Position numbers and translations under genes: made by a program
Origin: Holophagales bacterium
GTDB taxonomy: Bacteria; Acidobacteriota; Thermoanaerobaculia; UBA5066
Reading direction: 5' to 3'
NCBI GenBank assembly: GCA_016714815.1
Contig: JADKBZ010000018.1
Coordinates: forward strand, 43,603-107,602
Length of the DNA: 64,000 bases
In this document: piece by piece, positions 26,814-35,837 of the stretch
Numbering within the stretch: position 1 is the stretch's first letter
Layout of the letters: every line of letters begins with the position of its first letter
Notes under the pieces: model-generated
What the model saw: only the letters and a program-made list of their open reading frames with translations
Told to the model about the DNA's origin: nothing
The model's database searches: none

Positions 26814-28482
26814 GGCGCTCCTCAGGGCCACCGCCCTCGCCTCGGCCCTCGCCCTCCCCTCTTCCGTGTTCGCGACGACGATCACCATCGTCAACATGGA
26901 CACGGCCGGCGTTGGCTTCAACGACCCCACGATCCGCCCCCCCGTCGGCGGCAACAGCGGGACGACGCTCGGCGAGCAGCGGATGAACGTCTTCAAGTAC
27001 GCCGCCGCCTTCTGGGCCCAGCGCCTCGATTCGCCCGTCGAGGTAAAGGTCCAGGCGAAGTTCGAGGCCCTGACCTGCAGCGCAACGAGCGCTGTTCTCG
27101 GCTCGGCCGGAACCCGGTACATCTTCTCGGACTTCACCGGGGCGCCGCGACCTCTGACCTGGTATTCGGGTGCCCTCGCCAACAAGCTGGCGGGCGAGGA
27201 CCTGGAGCCGACGGAAGACGACATCTCCGCCAGGTTCACGACGGCGCTCGACGATGGAAGCTGCACGTTCCCGAGAAAGTGGTACTACGGCCTCGACGCC
27301 CAGCCCACCGGCGGGACGACGGACTTCGCCACGGTCGTCATCCACGAGCTGGGCCACGGCCTCGGCTTCCAGACCTTCGTCAACCGGACGACGGGAGCGA
27401 AGTTCGCTGGAGACGACGGCATCGGCCTCGACGACGCCTACATGGTCAACCTGTACGACGCCACGGCCGGCAAGACCTGGGACAAGCTGACGGACACCGA
27501 GAGGCTCACGTCGGTAACGAACACTTCGAACCTCCTCTGGAATGGGCCCGAAGTGGTGGCGGTCGCCTCGAGCCGCCTCTCGGCCGGAATCGGAGTGGGC
27601 GGCCGTCCCCAGATCTACGCACCGAATCCCTCCGAGTCCGGCTCCTCCACGTCTCACTGGGACACCGCCGTCTCGCCGAACGAGATAATGGAGCCGTTCA
27701 TCACGGGCGCCACGCACTCGCTCCTCATCACGGGCGAGCTGATGAAGGACCTCGGGTGGAGCCTCAGCTCGGGCGGCTCGACGTACTCATGGATCCTCCC
27801 CTCCTCCGCCCTCGCGGGCGGGGCGGGAGGGGCCTTCTACACGACGTCCGTCTCCATCGGGAACCGGGGCTCGGCCGAGGCGCGCTACAAGCTGAAGTTC
27901 CTGGGGAACAACGCCCCCGGCACGGGCGGACCGGAGTCGGGCGAGTTCGTCCTCGGCGCGAACCAGTCGGTCACCTACGAGAACGTCCTCGGCTCGGTCT
28001 TCGGCCTCTCCGCGCCGGTCTACGGCGCGATCCGCGTCTCCGCGAACGTCTCCTCGCTGAACATCCTCGGCCAGACCTCCACGCCCGACCCGTCCAAGCC
28101 CGGTGGCACCTTCGGCCAGTCTGTCCCCACCTTCGGCGCCTCGGACCTCATCTCCGCCGGCACTCTCCGCTCCATCGTCGGCATCCGGCAGGACTCCTCC
28201 TTCCGGACGAACCTCGTCCTCACCAACGGCGGGACGTCGGAGGTGACGATCAGCGGCACTCTCTTCTCCACCTCGGGGGCCGTTCTCGCCACGAAGACGT
28301 GGACCCTTCCGCCGCTCGGCATGATCCAGGACGGGCCTCTCACGCCGAACATGGGCTACACGGGCACCGTCCGCGACGCCCAGCTCCTCCTGACGACCCC
28401 GACGACCGGCGGCGCCTTCGCCGCCTACGCCGCCGTCATCGACAACACCACGAACGACCCCCGGACGCTCCTGCCGAAGTAG
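26803..28482 (+). CDS. Secreted zincin-type metalloprotease
   Basis: A 559-residue exported protein. After a signal peptide comes a catalytic domain with the zinc site HELGHGLGF (about residue 180), whose third zinc ligand is the second His, and a downstream NEIMEPF that looks like a metzincin Met-turn. Cys residues at about 90 and 155 may form a disulphide. The C-terminal ~210 residues are a beta-rich region (about 330-550) like those appended to Acidobacteriota proteases. It is operonic with the small secreted protein upstream and ends 39 bp before a terminator. The exact peptidase family is not assigned. Confidence 0.85.
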   Translation: MTGKALLRATALASALALPSSVFATTITIVNMDTAGVGFNDPTIRPPVGGNSGTTLGEQRMNVFKYAAAFWAQRLDSPVEVKVQAKFEALTCSATSAVLGSAGTRYIFSDFTGAPRPLTWYSGALANKLAGEDLEPTEDDISARFTTALDDGSCTFPRKWYYGLDAQPTGGTTDFATVVIHELGHGLGFQTFVNRTTGAKFAGDDGIGLDDAYMVNLYDATAGKTWDKLTDTERLTSVTNTSNLLWNGPEVVAVASSRLSAGIGVGGRPQIYAPNPSESGSSTSHWDTAVSPNEIMEPFITGATHSLLITGELMKDLGWSLSSGGSTYSWILPSSALAGGAGGAFYTTSVSIGNRGSAEARYKLKFLGNNAPGTGGPESGEFVLGANQSVTYENVLGSVFGLSAPVYGAIRVSANVSSLNILGQTSTPDPSKPGGTFGQSVPTFGASDLISAGTLRSIVGIRQDSSFRTNLVLTNGGTSEVTISGTLFSTSGAVLATKTWTLPPLGMIQDGPLTPNMGYTGTVRDAQLLLTTPTTGGAFAAYAAVIDNTTNDPRTLLPK

Positions 28483-28521
28483 CGCCCGCGCGAAGCCTCC
28501 GGCGCACGGAACGCCGACCCG

Positions 28522-28548
28522 AGCCCCGTCCCGCAAAGGGGCGGGGCT
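28522..28548 (+). terminator. Rho-independent terminator of the metalloprotease operon
   Basis: An 11-bp stem (AGCCCCGTCCC/GGGGCGGGGCT, one G-T pair) with a GCAAA loop, followed by TTCGCTC. Confidence 0.75.
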
Positions 28549-28604
28549 TTCGCTCGGAAAGAGAGGACCGCGCCAGCAGGCGACGGGGACGGGAGCTCGC
28601 CAGA

Positions 28605-29250
28605 CCACCTCACCGTGCCCACGAGTCGCCGGAGGGACGGGCGCCGACGCTGCCCCTGCCCGCAGCGAGCCGCGGGACGCTCGCTCGAACCCGCTCGGGA
28701 ACACCCCTCTCTCGCCGATCCGGGGGCACGGAATTCGCCCTGACGATGGGGTCAGGTCTTGATTTTCTATTATAGTCGCCGCAGAGCGTCGACCAGACTC
28801 CTTTCTGGCGGACCCCTTTCTGGCGCGATCCTCGAAAGCGGCTCCCTGCGGATCGCCGAAGCTCGCCGGCCGCGGGCGGGGCGGTGCGTCCCGCGAGCCG
28901 CCCCCGAGCACGACCGGGAACCCGTTCGCGCCGTTCGGCTCGCGAGCGGATCAGGACCGCGCGCGTGTTTGACGAGAACGATGCCAGCACAACAACGGTC
29001 GTCGGATTGAAGGTGGGGGTCCGGGGGGCGCGCGAAGCTCAGCCCCCCGGCGAGGGCGAGGAGTTCGCGCGGACCCCGCTCGCGGGGCGAACGGCGCGGT
29101 AACGGGTCGGGCGCGCGCAGCAGGCGGCCGCGGGATGCACCGCTCCGCACGCGGCCCCATGCCGAAGCGACGTGTCGGTGAAGCTGGGTCGCCCCCGTGC
29201 CCCGGTGCTCCGGTGCCCCGTTTCCCCGTGTCGGTCTCCCCCGTGCCCTT
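28605..29250 (+). repeat. Interspersed repeat element, copy B
   Basis: The second copy of the repeat at 9842-10562, in the same orientation. The left block is shortened (about 28613-28747); the core GGGGTCAGGTCTTGATTTT...TATAG is at 28748-28775; the right block (CGGATCGC...CGCGAGCCGCCCCCGAGCAC to GATGCACCGCTCCGCACGCGG) matches copy A closely. Compared with A it carries an extra stretch of about 80 bp (about 28975-29055) containing the G-run hairpin at 29016-29052. A low-complexity arm (GTGCCCCGGTGC...) ends it. There is no gene in this region. Confidence 0.72.
29016..29052 (+). repeat. G-run hairpin element, copy 1
   Basis: GGGTCC followed by a hairpin CCGGGGGGC...GCCCCCCGG with six G and six C in the stem and loop GCGCGAAGCTCA. 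The same ~40-bp sequence with seven G and seven C occurs at 51086-51126. It sits as an insertion relative to repeat copy A. Confidence 0.7.
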
Positions 29251-29255
29251 TCCTA

Positions 29256-29277
29256 CCGTCCCGCACGAGCGGGACGG
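29256..29277 (-). terminator. Stem-loop after the NHL-repeat gene
   Basis: A 9-bp stem CCGTCCCGC/GCGGGACGG with an ACGA loop, 11 bp after the NHL gene's stop. No clear T-tract follows on the minus strand, so termination is only probable. Confidence 0.5.
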
Positions 29278-29287
29278 GGTACTTCGT

Positions 29288-32200
29288 TCATTCGAAGTAG
29301 CCGCTGACGTCGACGAGGACGTGCGCCGTCCCCGCGCTGCCGTTGTAGATCGAGAACGTGCCCGGCGGATACGACGACAGGCCGAGGACGGTCCCGTTGG
29401 CGCGCGTCTTCCCGGCGGCGAAGCTCAGCGTGGAGGCCAGGGGCGGCGGCCCGGAACCGGGGAAGAGGCACAGCTCTCCCGCTGCCGCCGGCTGCGTCAC
29501 CGTGACGTTCATCGCGGCCGCCCACGCGCCGAAGGAGACGCCACAGGTACCGACGGCGGACATCGAGAGCGTCGCGCCCGGGTCGAGCGGCCGGCCCTGC
29601 GTCGGACCGTTGGCGTCTCGCGTGTCGAGGATGCGGCACGGGGCGACCGGATAGAAGAGCGTCGCCGTCCCCTCGGGAAGGACGGTGACTGTGGCCGAGG
29701 CCTGCGGGGAACGGCACCCGTTCGCGGCGATCTCGGTGACCGTGATCGTGAGCTCGCCGACCACGAGGCCCTGGAACTCCACCCGGTTCGTTCCCTGGCC
29801 GGACGTGATCGAGCCGCTGCTGACCGACCACGAGTACGTCGAACCCGGGTGGGCTGCCACGCTGGCGACCCGCCGCGGCGAATAGGCGCTCACGACGGCC
29901 GGGGCGTCGATGACGGGAGTCTCCGGGGCGGGCAGGACCGAGATCTCGCGGCTTCCGGACGAGCTGCCCGGCCCGGTGGCGTCCGAGACCGAGGAGACGA
30001 AGTAGGTCGTCGTCGCCATAGGCCGGACGGTCCTCGCGCCGCTGGAGACGAGCAGCCCCGCCTGGCGAAACCCGTCCGACCAGGTGACGTCCCACGGCGG
30101 CGTGCCCGTGAGACGCGCCTCGAGGCTCGCGGTCGCTCCCGAGCAGAGGGTGGTCGGCGCTCCGATCACGGTGGCCGTCGGTGCAGGAAGCCCCGCGGCG
30201 AGGGAGACGATCGTCGTGCTCGTACGGACGCCGTCCGAAGCGGTGAGACGGAACCGGTAGTAGCCGGGGACGTCCGGCGTGAACGTCGGGTCGGGGATGC
30301 CCGTGGACGAGAGCGTCGCCGAAGAGCCCGACTCCCGTCTCACGAGCTCCCAGCGCCACGTCGTCGCGGTTCGCGGCGTCGCTCCGAGCTGACGCGTCGA
30401 TCCGGCCGGCCCCGTCGTCGCGTCGATCGTCGCGGCGTCGGGAAGTGCGGCCACGCCGGACCGGAGGGCGAAGTTCATCGTGTCGGCGACGAGGAGATTT
30501 CCCGAGAGGCCGACGGCGAGACCCGTCGGTTCGAGGAACTGAGCGGACGTCCCGGTCCCGTCCACGCTTCCTCCGACCCTGAGGGAGCCTCCGACCGTCG
30601 TGACCTCGCCCGCGGCCGTCATTCTCCGGATGGCGTGGTTCCCCCAGTCGGCCACCCAGACGTTCCCGGCACCGTCCGTCGCGATTCCCTCGGGATAGTA
30701 GAACCGTGCCGCGGTGCCGATCCCGTCCGACGCGCCGGTCACGCCGGACAGCCCCGCGAGAGTCGTCACCATTCCATCTGGCGTAATCCTTCGAATCGAC
30801 TGGTTGTAGGTGTCGACGACGTAGACGTTTCCCTGGCCGTCCACCGCGACGTCCCCTGGAAAGTAGAAGCTCGCCGCCGCGCCGAGGCCGTCGCGGTTCC
30901 CGCTCACCCTGGCCGTGCCGGCCACGGTGGACACGCGCCCGTCCGGCGCCACCCGGCGAATCGTGTGGTTGTGCCGGTCGGCCACGAAGACGTTCCCCTC
31001 GCGGTCCAGCGCGACTCCGCTGGGGTTGTTGAAGCGGGCGAGAGGGCCCATTCCGTCGGAGGACCCCGAAAACCCGAGGCCCGCCAGCGTGGTCACCTCG
31101 CCCGCGGGAGTGACCTTCCGGATGGCGTTGTTCGCCCGGTCGGCGACGTAGACGTTCCCGTCCGCGTCGCACGCGACGCCCGACGGGGTGTCGAAACGGG
31201 CCGCAGCGCCCGCGCCGTCCCGCCCCCCGGAGACACCGGACAGGCCCGCGAGCGTCGTGACCTCGCCCGCGGGCGTCACCTTCCGGATCGTGTGGTCTTC
31301 CGGTTCCGCGACGTAGGCGTTGCCGAACCCGTCCACGGCCACGTCCGAGGGGCCGAGGAAGCGAGCCGCCGGCCCCGTCGCGTCGATCGTGCCGCTCTCT
31401 CCGGCCTGGCCGGCGAACGTCGACACGACCCCTTCCGACGTGACCCTTCGAATGGCGTGCCCCTCCGAATCCGTCAGCAGCGCGAGGCCCGGCCCTTCGA
31501 CGGAGATCCCCGTCGGCCCCATGAAGCGTGCCGAGCTCCCGGTCCCGTCGGCGCTTCCCTTGACGCCGACGAGCCCCGCGATCGTCGTCACCGCTCCCGC
31601 TGCCGTCATCCTCCGGACGGTGAAGTTGGAGCCGTCCGTAATCCAGAGATTGCCCGCGGCATCGGCGGCGACCCCGTACGGATTGGCGAAGCGTGCCGCG
31701 GTGCCGTTCCCGTCGGCGTGACCCCAGGACCGCGGAGAGCCGGCGACGGTCGTGACCACGCCTTCCGGAGTCACCTTCCGGACGGTGTGGTTGTCCCTGT
31801 CGGCGACGTAGAGGTTTCCCGTTCCGTCCCGCGCGAGGCCCGCCGGGGAGGAGAAAGACGACGACGTGCCGGTCCCGTCCGACCATCCAGCGTACCCGGC
31901 GCTGCCGGCGAACGTCGAGACGACGCCAGCGGGCGTCACCTTCCGGATCGTGCAGTAGATCGAATCCGTGACGAAGAGATTTCCCGATCCGTCGAGGGCC
32001 AGGCCGAGCGGGCCGCCGAAGAGAGCGGCGCTCCCCACCCCGTCCTGGGCCCCCCAGACCCCCGGCGTACCCGCCAGCGTGCTCACGACCCCGGCCGGGG
32101 TCACTTTCCGGATCGTGGAGTTCCCGGTGTCGGCCACGTAGACGTTCCCGCCCGCGTCGACGACGACCGACGCCGGCTGTCGGAACTGCGCACCGCTCCC

Positions 32201-35200
32201 CTTGCCATCCGCGCTCCCTGCGACTCCGGCCAGCCCCGCGAGCGTCGTGACGACTCCCCTGGCAGAGACCTTCCGGATCGTGTGGTTGTACCGGTCGGCC
32301 ACAAAGGCGTTCCCTGCCCCGTCCACGGTCAGGCCGGAAGGGGAACGGAACCGCGCCGCGGCCGTCGGCCCGTCGAACCACCCTGCTCCTCCCCCAGATC
32401 CCGCGAGGTGGGTGAAGTGGAGCGGAGGAGCCGGGTCGTCGCCGATCCGGACCGCCGTCGAGCCGCTCGCCGTGCAGCCCCCGGGGACGCTCACCGTCAC
32501 GTGGAGCACGCAGAAGCCCTTGCTCCCGGCCGTGTACGTGATCGAGACCGTCCCCTCTCCCGCGGTGATGGCTCCGTTCGAGATCGTCCACGCGTAGGTC
32601 GCTCCTGCTCCGGCGTCGGGAACGGAGGCGACGAGACCCGGGGCACCGGGCGAGGCCACCGCGGGCGTGGTGACCTTCGTCGCGGGCGCCGGCTGCGGCC
32701 GGACGGTGACCGTCGCCGATCCGGTTCCGGGGCTCAGGCACTGCTGGTCCGACACCCAGGTGACCGTGTAGGTCGTCGTCGAGGACGGACCCACGACGCG
32801 GCGAGCCGGGCTCGTGTAGATCCAGTCGTCGGTCTGGCCGTCCGACCAGACGACCCTCCACGGGGCGACTCCGGTCAGGTCGGCGCGGATCTGGGTCGAC
32901 TGCCCCGCGCAGATGGTCGTCGAACCGCTCGCGATCGCCGTCGGAACCGGAATCGTCGCGATCGTCCTGCTGCCGGTCGCCGTACCCGTGCAGCTGGCGT
33001 CCGAGACGGACGTCGGAGAGTAGGTCGTCGTCGAGGTCGGGAAGACGCGACGGCCCCCACCGCCGGACGAGGAGAAGAGCTGGGTCGCGCCGTCGGACCA
33101 GGTCACGAGGAACGGTGGGGTTCCCGTCAGGACGACGTAGACGTCGGCTTGATGCCCGGCGCAGACGGACACGGATCCGTAGTCCGTGACCGCGACCGTC
33201 GGGAGCGTCCGGAGCGTGACGGACGCGGATCCGCTCGTCGTTCCCGGTCCCTGCTGGTCCGAGACCGAGGTCACGAGGTAGGTCGTGTCGACGACGGGGC
33301 TGGCGATCCGGGTCGCGGGACTCTCGAGGACGCCGTTCTGGACGAACCCGTCGGACCAGACGAGAGACCAGGGAGGCGTGCCGGTGAGGTCGGCGTGGAG
33401 CTGCACGGACGAGCCGAGGCAGAGGTCCCGCTGCTCCGAGAGGACGGCCGTCGGGGAGACGGATCCCGCCGCGAGGGCGACCGTGGAGATCCTCGACCTC
33501 GAGCCGTTCGAGGCGGTCAGACGGAAGACGAAGAGTCCGTCCACGTCCGGAGTGAACGCCGGGTCTCGTGCGGTCGCGGGCCCGAGGCTCGCCGTCGAGC
33601 CGCTCTCGATACGGAGCGGCTCCCAGCGCCACTCGGTCGCGGTCTGCGGCGAGGTGCCGAGCCGGCGCTCGGCGCCGACCGGACCTGCCGGAGCGTCGAT
33701 CGTCGCGACGTCCGCCAGGGCCGGCACTCCGAGCCGGAGGACCTGGTCGGTGGCATCGGTGACCAGCACCCTGCCGTCGGCGCCGACCGCGATCCCCCGG
33801 AGGTCGTTGAAGCGCGCCGAAGGACCCGTTCCGTCGACGGAGATGCGCTCACCGACGGGCACCCACGGCGAGGTGAGCTCCTGCGCCAGCCCCGCGGCCG
33901 TCGTGACCTCTCCGGCCGCCGTGACTCTCCGAACCGTGCCGGCGCCCCTGTCGACGACCCAGAGCGTGCCCTCGGAATCGAGGGCCATTCCGACGGGAAG
34001 CCGGAAGCGGGCGTCCCACCTCGTGCCATCCCGGGCCCCCGGCACCCTGGCGGTTCCGGCCACCGTCGTGACGGACCCATCCGGGCCCACCTTCCGGATC
34101 GTTCCGTTCCCCTGTTCGAGCACGTAGACGAAGCCTGCCGCGTCGACCGCGATCCCCGTCAGGCCGTTGAAGGCTGGGGCCGGATTCCCGGCGTCCGGCT
34201 CGCCCGGCCCGTTGACCAGTCCCCTGAGCGTCGTGACCACGCCCTGCGGCGTGACGCGCCGAATCACGTCGTTCCCGGAATCGGCGACGTACGCGTTCCC
34301 GGCTCCGTCCACGGCGACTCCCGTCGGCGACGAGAACCTCGCTTGGCTCCCGGCACCGTCCTCCGATCCGCTCAGACCCGGGCTTCCTGCCAGGGTCGTC
34401 ACCACCCCCTCCGGAGTGATCCGCCGCAGCGTGTGGCCCTGGATGTCGGTCACGAAGACGTTGCCGCCGGCGTCGACGGCGACCCCCTCCGGCCCGGTGA
34501 ACCGGGCCGCGCTTCCGATGCCGTCCTCACCCCCGGAGGCGCCCGCCAGGCCGGCGAGAGTCGAGACGAGCCCCGCCGGGGTCACCTTGCGGACCGTCCA
34601 GTTCCGGGCGTCGGCCACGTAGGCATTTCCCGCCGCGTCGAGGGCCACCCCGGCGGGAGACCGGAAACGGGCCTGGGACGCCGGACCGTCGGAGTTCCCC
34701 TCGATCCGGGCGCGGCCCGCGATGGTCGTCACGACGGCCGAAGGGGTCATCCGGCGCAGGGTGCGGTTCCCGACGTCCGCGATGACGAGATTCCCCGTCC
34801 GGTCGAGGGCGAGACCCTGGGGCTGGCGGAATTGCGCGGCCGCCCCCGTTCCGTCTCGGGCCCCTCCTTGTTCCGGCATGCCCGCGACCGTCGTCACGAC
34901 GCCTTCCGGCGTCACCCTTCGGATCGTGGAGTTGAACTCGTCCGAGACCAGGAGAGCGCCGCTGGCGTCGGCCACGATGCCTCCCGGCTCGCGGAACTGC
35001 GCCACGGCCCCGGGGCCGTCGCCGCTCCCTCCATGCCACGGCGTACCCGCGAACACGCTGAGGACGCCGGCCGGCGTGAGCCTGGCGATCGTGTGCCTGT
35101 AGGCCCCTTCCGCCACGTAGACGTTCCCGAGGGGGTCCATCGCCACGCCTCTCGGGCTGCTGAAGGCGGCGACGGCTCCGCTCTGGACCTTCAGGGTCGT

Positions 35201-35770
35201 CACGACCCCTGCGGCCGAGATCCGTCGGATCCTCGAGTTGCCGCTGTCGGCGACGAGGAAATCGCCGAAGAGGTCCCGGGAGAGGGCCCAGGGAGTCCAG
35301 AAGCGAGCCTGTGTGCCCGACCCGTCGGCGGACCCCGACTCGCCGGCCCGTCCGGCGAGGGTCGTGACGACCCCCGCAGGGCTCACCCGGCGAATCGTGT
35401 GGTTTCCCGAGTCGGCCACGAGAAGGTTGCCGGCGCCGTCGATGGCGATGCCTCGCGGCTCGCTGAACTGGGCCGCGCTCCCCCGCCCGTCGGCGCTCCC
35501 CTTCCTTCCCGCGAGGCCGGCCACGGTCGATACGACGCCGGCGGGCGTGAGCCGCCGGATGGTGTGACTCTCCCGATCCGAGAAATAGACGATTCCCGTG
35601 TTGTCCACCGCGACGCCGCCCGGCGAGCAAAGACGTGCCGAAGCCACCGGCCCGTCGGACCAGCCCGGGCCCCCATTCGTCCCCGCGAAGTGCGTGAACG
35701 TCATCTCCTGCGCGGTCCCGACCGGTGCAAGCAGAAGCGACAGGGCCAGAAGTGTCAGGGTCCTCTTCAC
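29288..35770 (-). CDS. Giant secreted NHL-repeat protein with Ig-like domains
   Basis: A 2,160-residue exported protein. The start is taken as GTG at 35770, right before the signal peptide (KRTLTLLALSLLLAPVGTAQ) and ten bases after GGAGG; a longer TTG/ATG frame adds 13 residues unlike a signal peptide. Layout: 12 NHL repeats (about 20-690; GVAVDxxGNxYVADxxNHTIRKVTPxGVVTTLAG pattern, broken here for length), a PKD-like segment, three repeats containing LTGTPPWxVxWSDG (about 750-1040), a TYAWTISNG domain, then a second set of 12 NHL repeats (about 1122-1780), again PKD-like, one LTGTPPW repeat, TYSWSVSSG, and a final PCRILDTR domain (about 2040-2160). The two halves are clear internal duplicates. 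NHL propellers bind ligands; the role is probably surface binding or adhesion. The frame is intact. Confidence 0.88.
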   Translation of the reverse strand: MKRTLTLLALSLLLAPVGTAQEMTFTHFAGTNGGPGWSDGPVASARLCSPGGVAVDNTGIVYFSDRESHTIRRLTPAGVVSTVAGLAGRKGSADGRGSAAQFSEPRGIAIDGAGNLLVADSGNHTIRRVSPAGVVTTLAGRAGESGSADGSGTQARFWTPWALSRDLFGDFLVADSGNSRIRRISAAGVVTTLKVQSGAVAAFSSPRGVAMDPLGNVYVAEGAYRHTIARLTPAGVLSVFAGTPWHGGSGDGPGAVAQFREPGGIVADASGALLVSDEFNSTIRRVTPEGVVTTVAGMPEQGGARDGTGAAAQFRQPQGLALDRTGNLVIADVGNRTLRRMTPSAVVTTIAGRARIEGNSDGPASQARFRSPAGVALDAAGNAYVADARNWTVRKVTPAGLVSTLAGLAGASGGEDGIGSAARFTGPEGVAVDAGGNVFVTDIQGHTLRRITPEGVVTTLAGSPGLSGSEDGAGSQARFSSPTGVAVDGAGNAYVADSGNDVIRRVTPQGVVTTLRGLVNGPGEPDAGNPAPAFNGLTGIAVDAAGFVYVLEQGNGTIRKVGPDGSVTTVAGTARVPGARDGTRWDARFRLPVGMALDSEGTLWVVDRGAGTVRRVTAAGEVTTAAGLAQELTSPWVPVGERISVDGTGPSARFNDLRGIAVGADGRVLVTDATDQVLRLGVPALADVATIDAPAGPVGAERRLGTSPQTATEWRWEPLRIESGSTASLGPATARDPAFTPDVDGLFVFRLTASNGSRSRISTVALAAGSVSPTAVLSEQRDLCLGSSVQLHADLTGTPPWSLVWSDGFVQNGVLESPATRIASPVVDTTYLVTSVSDQQGPGTTSGSASVTLRTLPTVAVTDYGSVSVCAGHQADVYVVLTGTPPFLVTWSDGATQLFSSSGGGGRRVFPTSTTTYSPTSVSDASCTGTATGSRTIATIPVPTAIASGSTTICAGQSTQIRADLTGVAPWRVVWSDGQTDDWIYTSPARRVVGPSSTTTYTVTWVSDQQCLSPGTGSATVTVRPQPAPATKVTTPAVASPGAPGLVASVPDAGAGATYAWTISNGAITAGEGTVSITYTAGSKGFCVLHVTVSVPGGCTASGSTAVRIGDDPAPPLHFTHLAGSGGGAGWFDGPTAAARFRSPSGLTVDGAGNAFVADRYNHTIRKVSARGVVTTLAGLAGVAGSADGKGSGAQFRQPASVVVDAGGNVYVADTGNSTIRKVTPAGVVSTLAGTPGVWGAQDGVGSAALFGGPLGLALDGSGNLFVTDSIYCTIRKVTPAGVVSTFAGSAGYAGWSDGTGTSSSFSSPAGLARDGTGNLYVADRDNHTVRKVTPEGVVTTVAGSPRSWGHADGNGTAARFANPYGVAADAAGNLWITDGSNFTVRRMTAAGAVTTIAGLVGVKGSADGTGSSARFMGPTGISVEGPGLALLTDSEGHAIRRVTSEGVVSTFAGQAGESGTIDATGPAARFLGPSDVAVDGFGNAYVAEPEDHTIRKVTPAGEVTTLAGLSGVSGGRDGAGAAARFDTPSGVACDADGNVYVADRANNAIRKVTPAGEVTTLAGLGFSGSSDGMGPLARFNNPSGVALDREGNVFVADRHNHTIRRVAPDGRVSTVAGTARVSGNRDGLGAAASFYFPGDVAVDGQGNVYVVDTYNQSIRRITPDGMVTTLAGLSGVTGASDGIGTAARFYYPEGIATDGAGNVWVADWGNHAIRRMTAAGEVTTVGGSLRVGGSVDGTGTSAQFLEPTGLAVGLSGNLLVADTMNFALRSGVAALPDAATIDATTGPAGSTRQLGATPRTATTWRWELVRRESGSSATLSSTGIPDPTFTPDVPGYYRFRLTASDGVRTSTTIVSLAAGLPAPTATVIGAPTTLCSGATASLEARLTGTPPWDVTWSDGFRQAGLLVSSGARTVRPMATTTYFVSSVSDATGPGSSSGSREISVLPAPETPVIDAPAVVSAYSPRRVASVAAHPGSTYSWSVSSGSITSGQGTNRVEFQGLVVGELTITVTEIAANGCRSPQASATVTVLPEGTATLFYPVAPCRILDTRDANGPTQGRPLDPGATLSMSAVGTCGVSFGAWAAAMNVTVTQPAAAGELCLFPGSGPPPLASTLSFAAGKTRANGTVLGLSSYPPGTFSIYNGSAGTAHVLVDVSGYFE

Positions 35771-35837
35771 GTGTTGGGTTCCTCCGCGATCCGGGTCGAA
35801 CCGGCTCATGTTATCCGGTCGCGACCCTCACCGGCGC

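Noticed and set aside
29253..33632. A second minus-strand frame of 1,459 codons inside the NHL gene
   Set aside because: The repeats keep an alternative frame open; only the main frame shows NHL and Ig-like motifs and a signal peptide.
30400..35700. Regularly spaced repeats that could look like a CRISPR array
   Set aside because: The ~160-bp period is protein-coding NHL repeats with variable DNA, without short identical repeats or cas genes.
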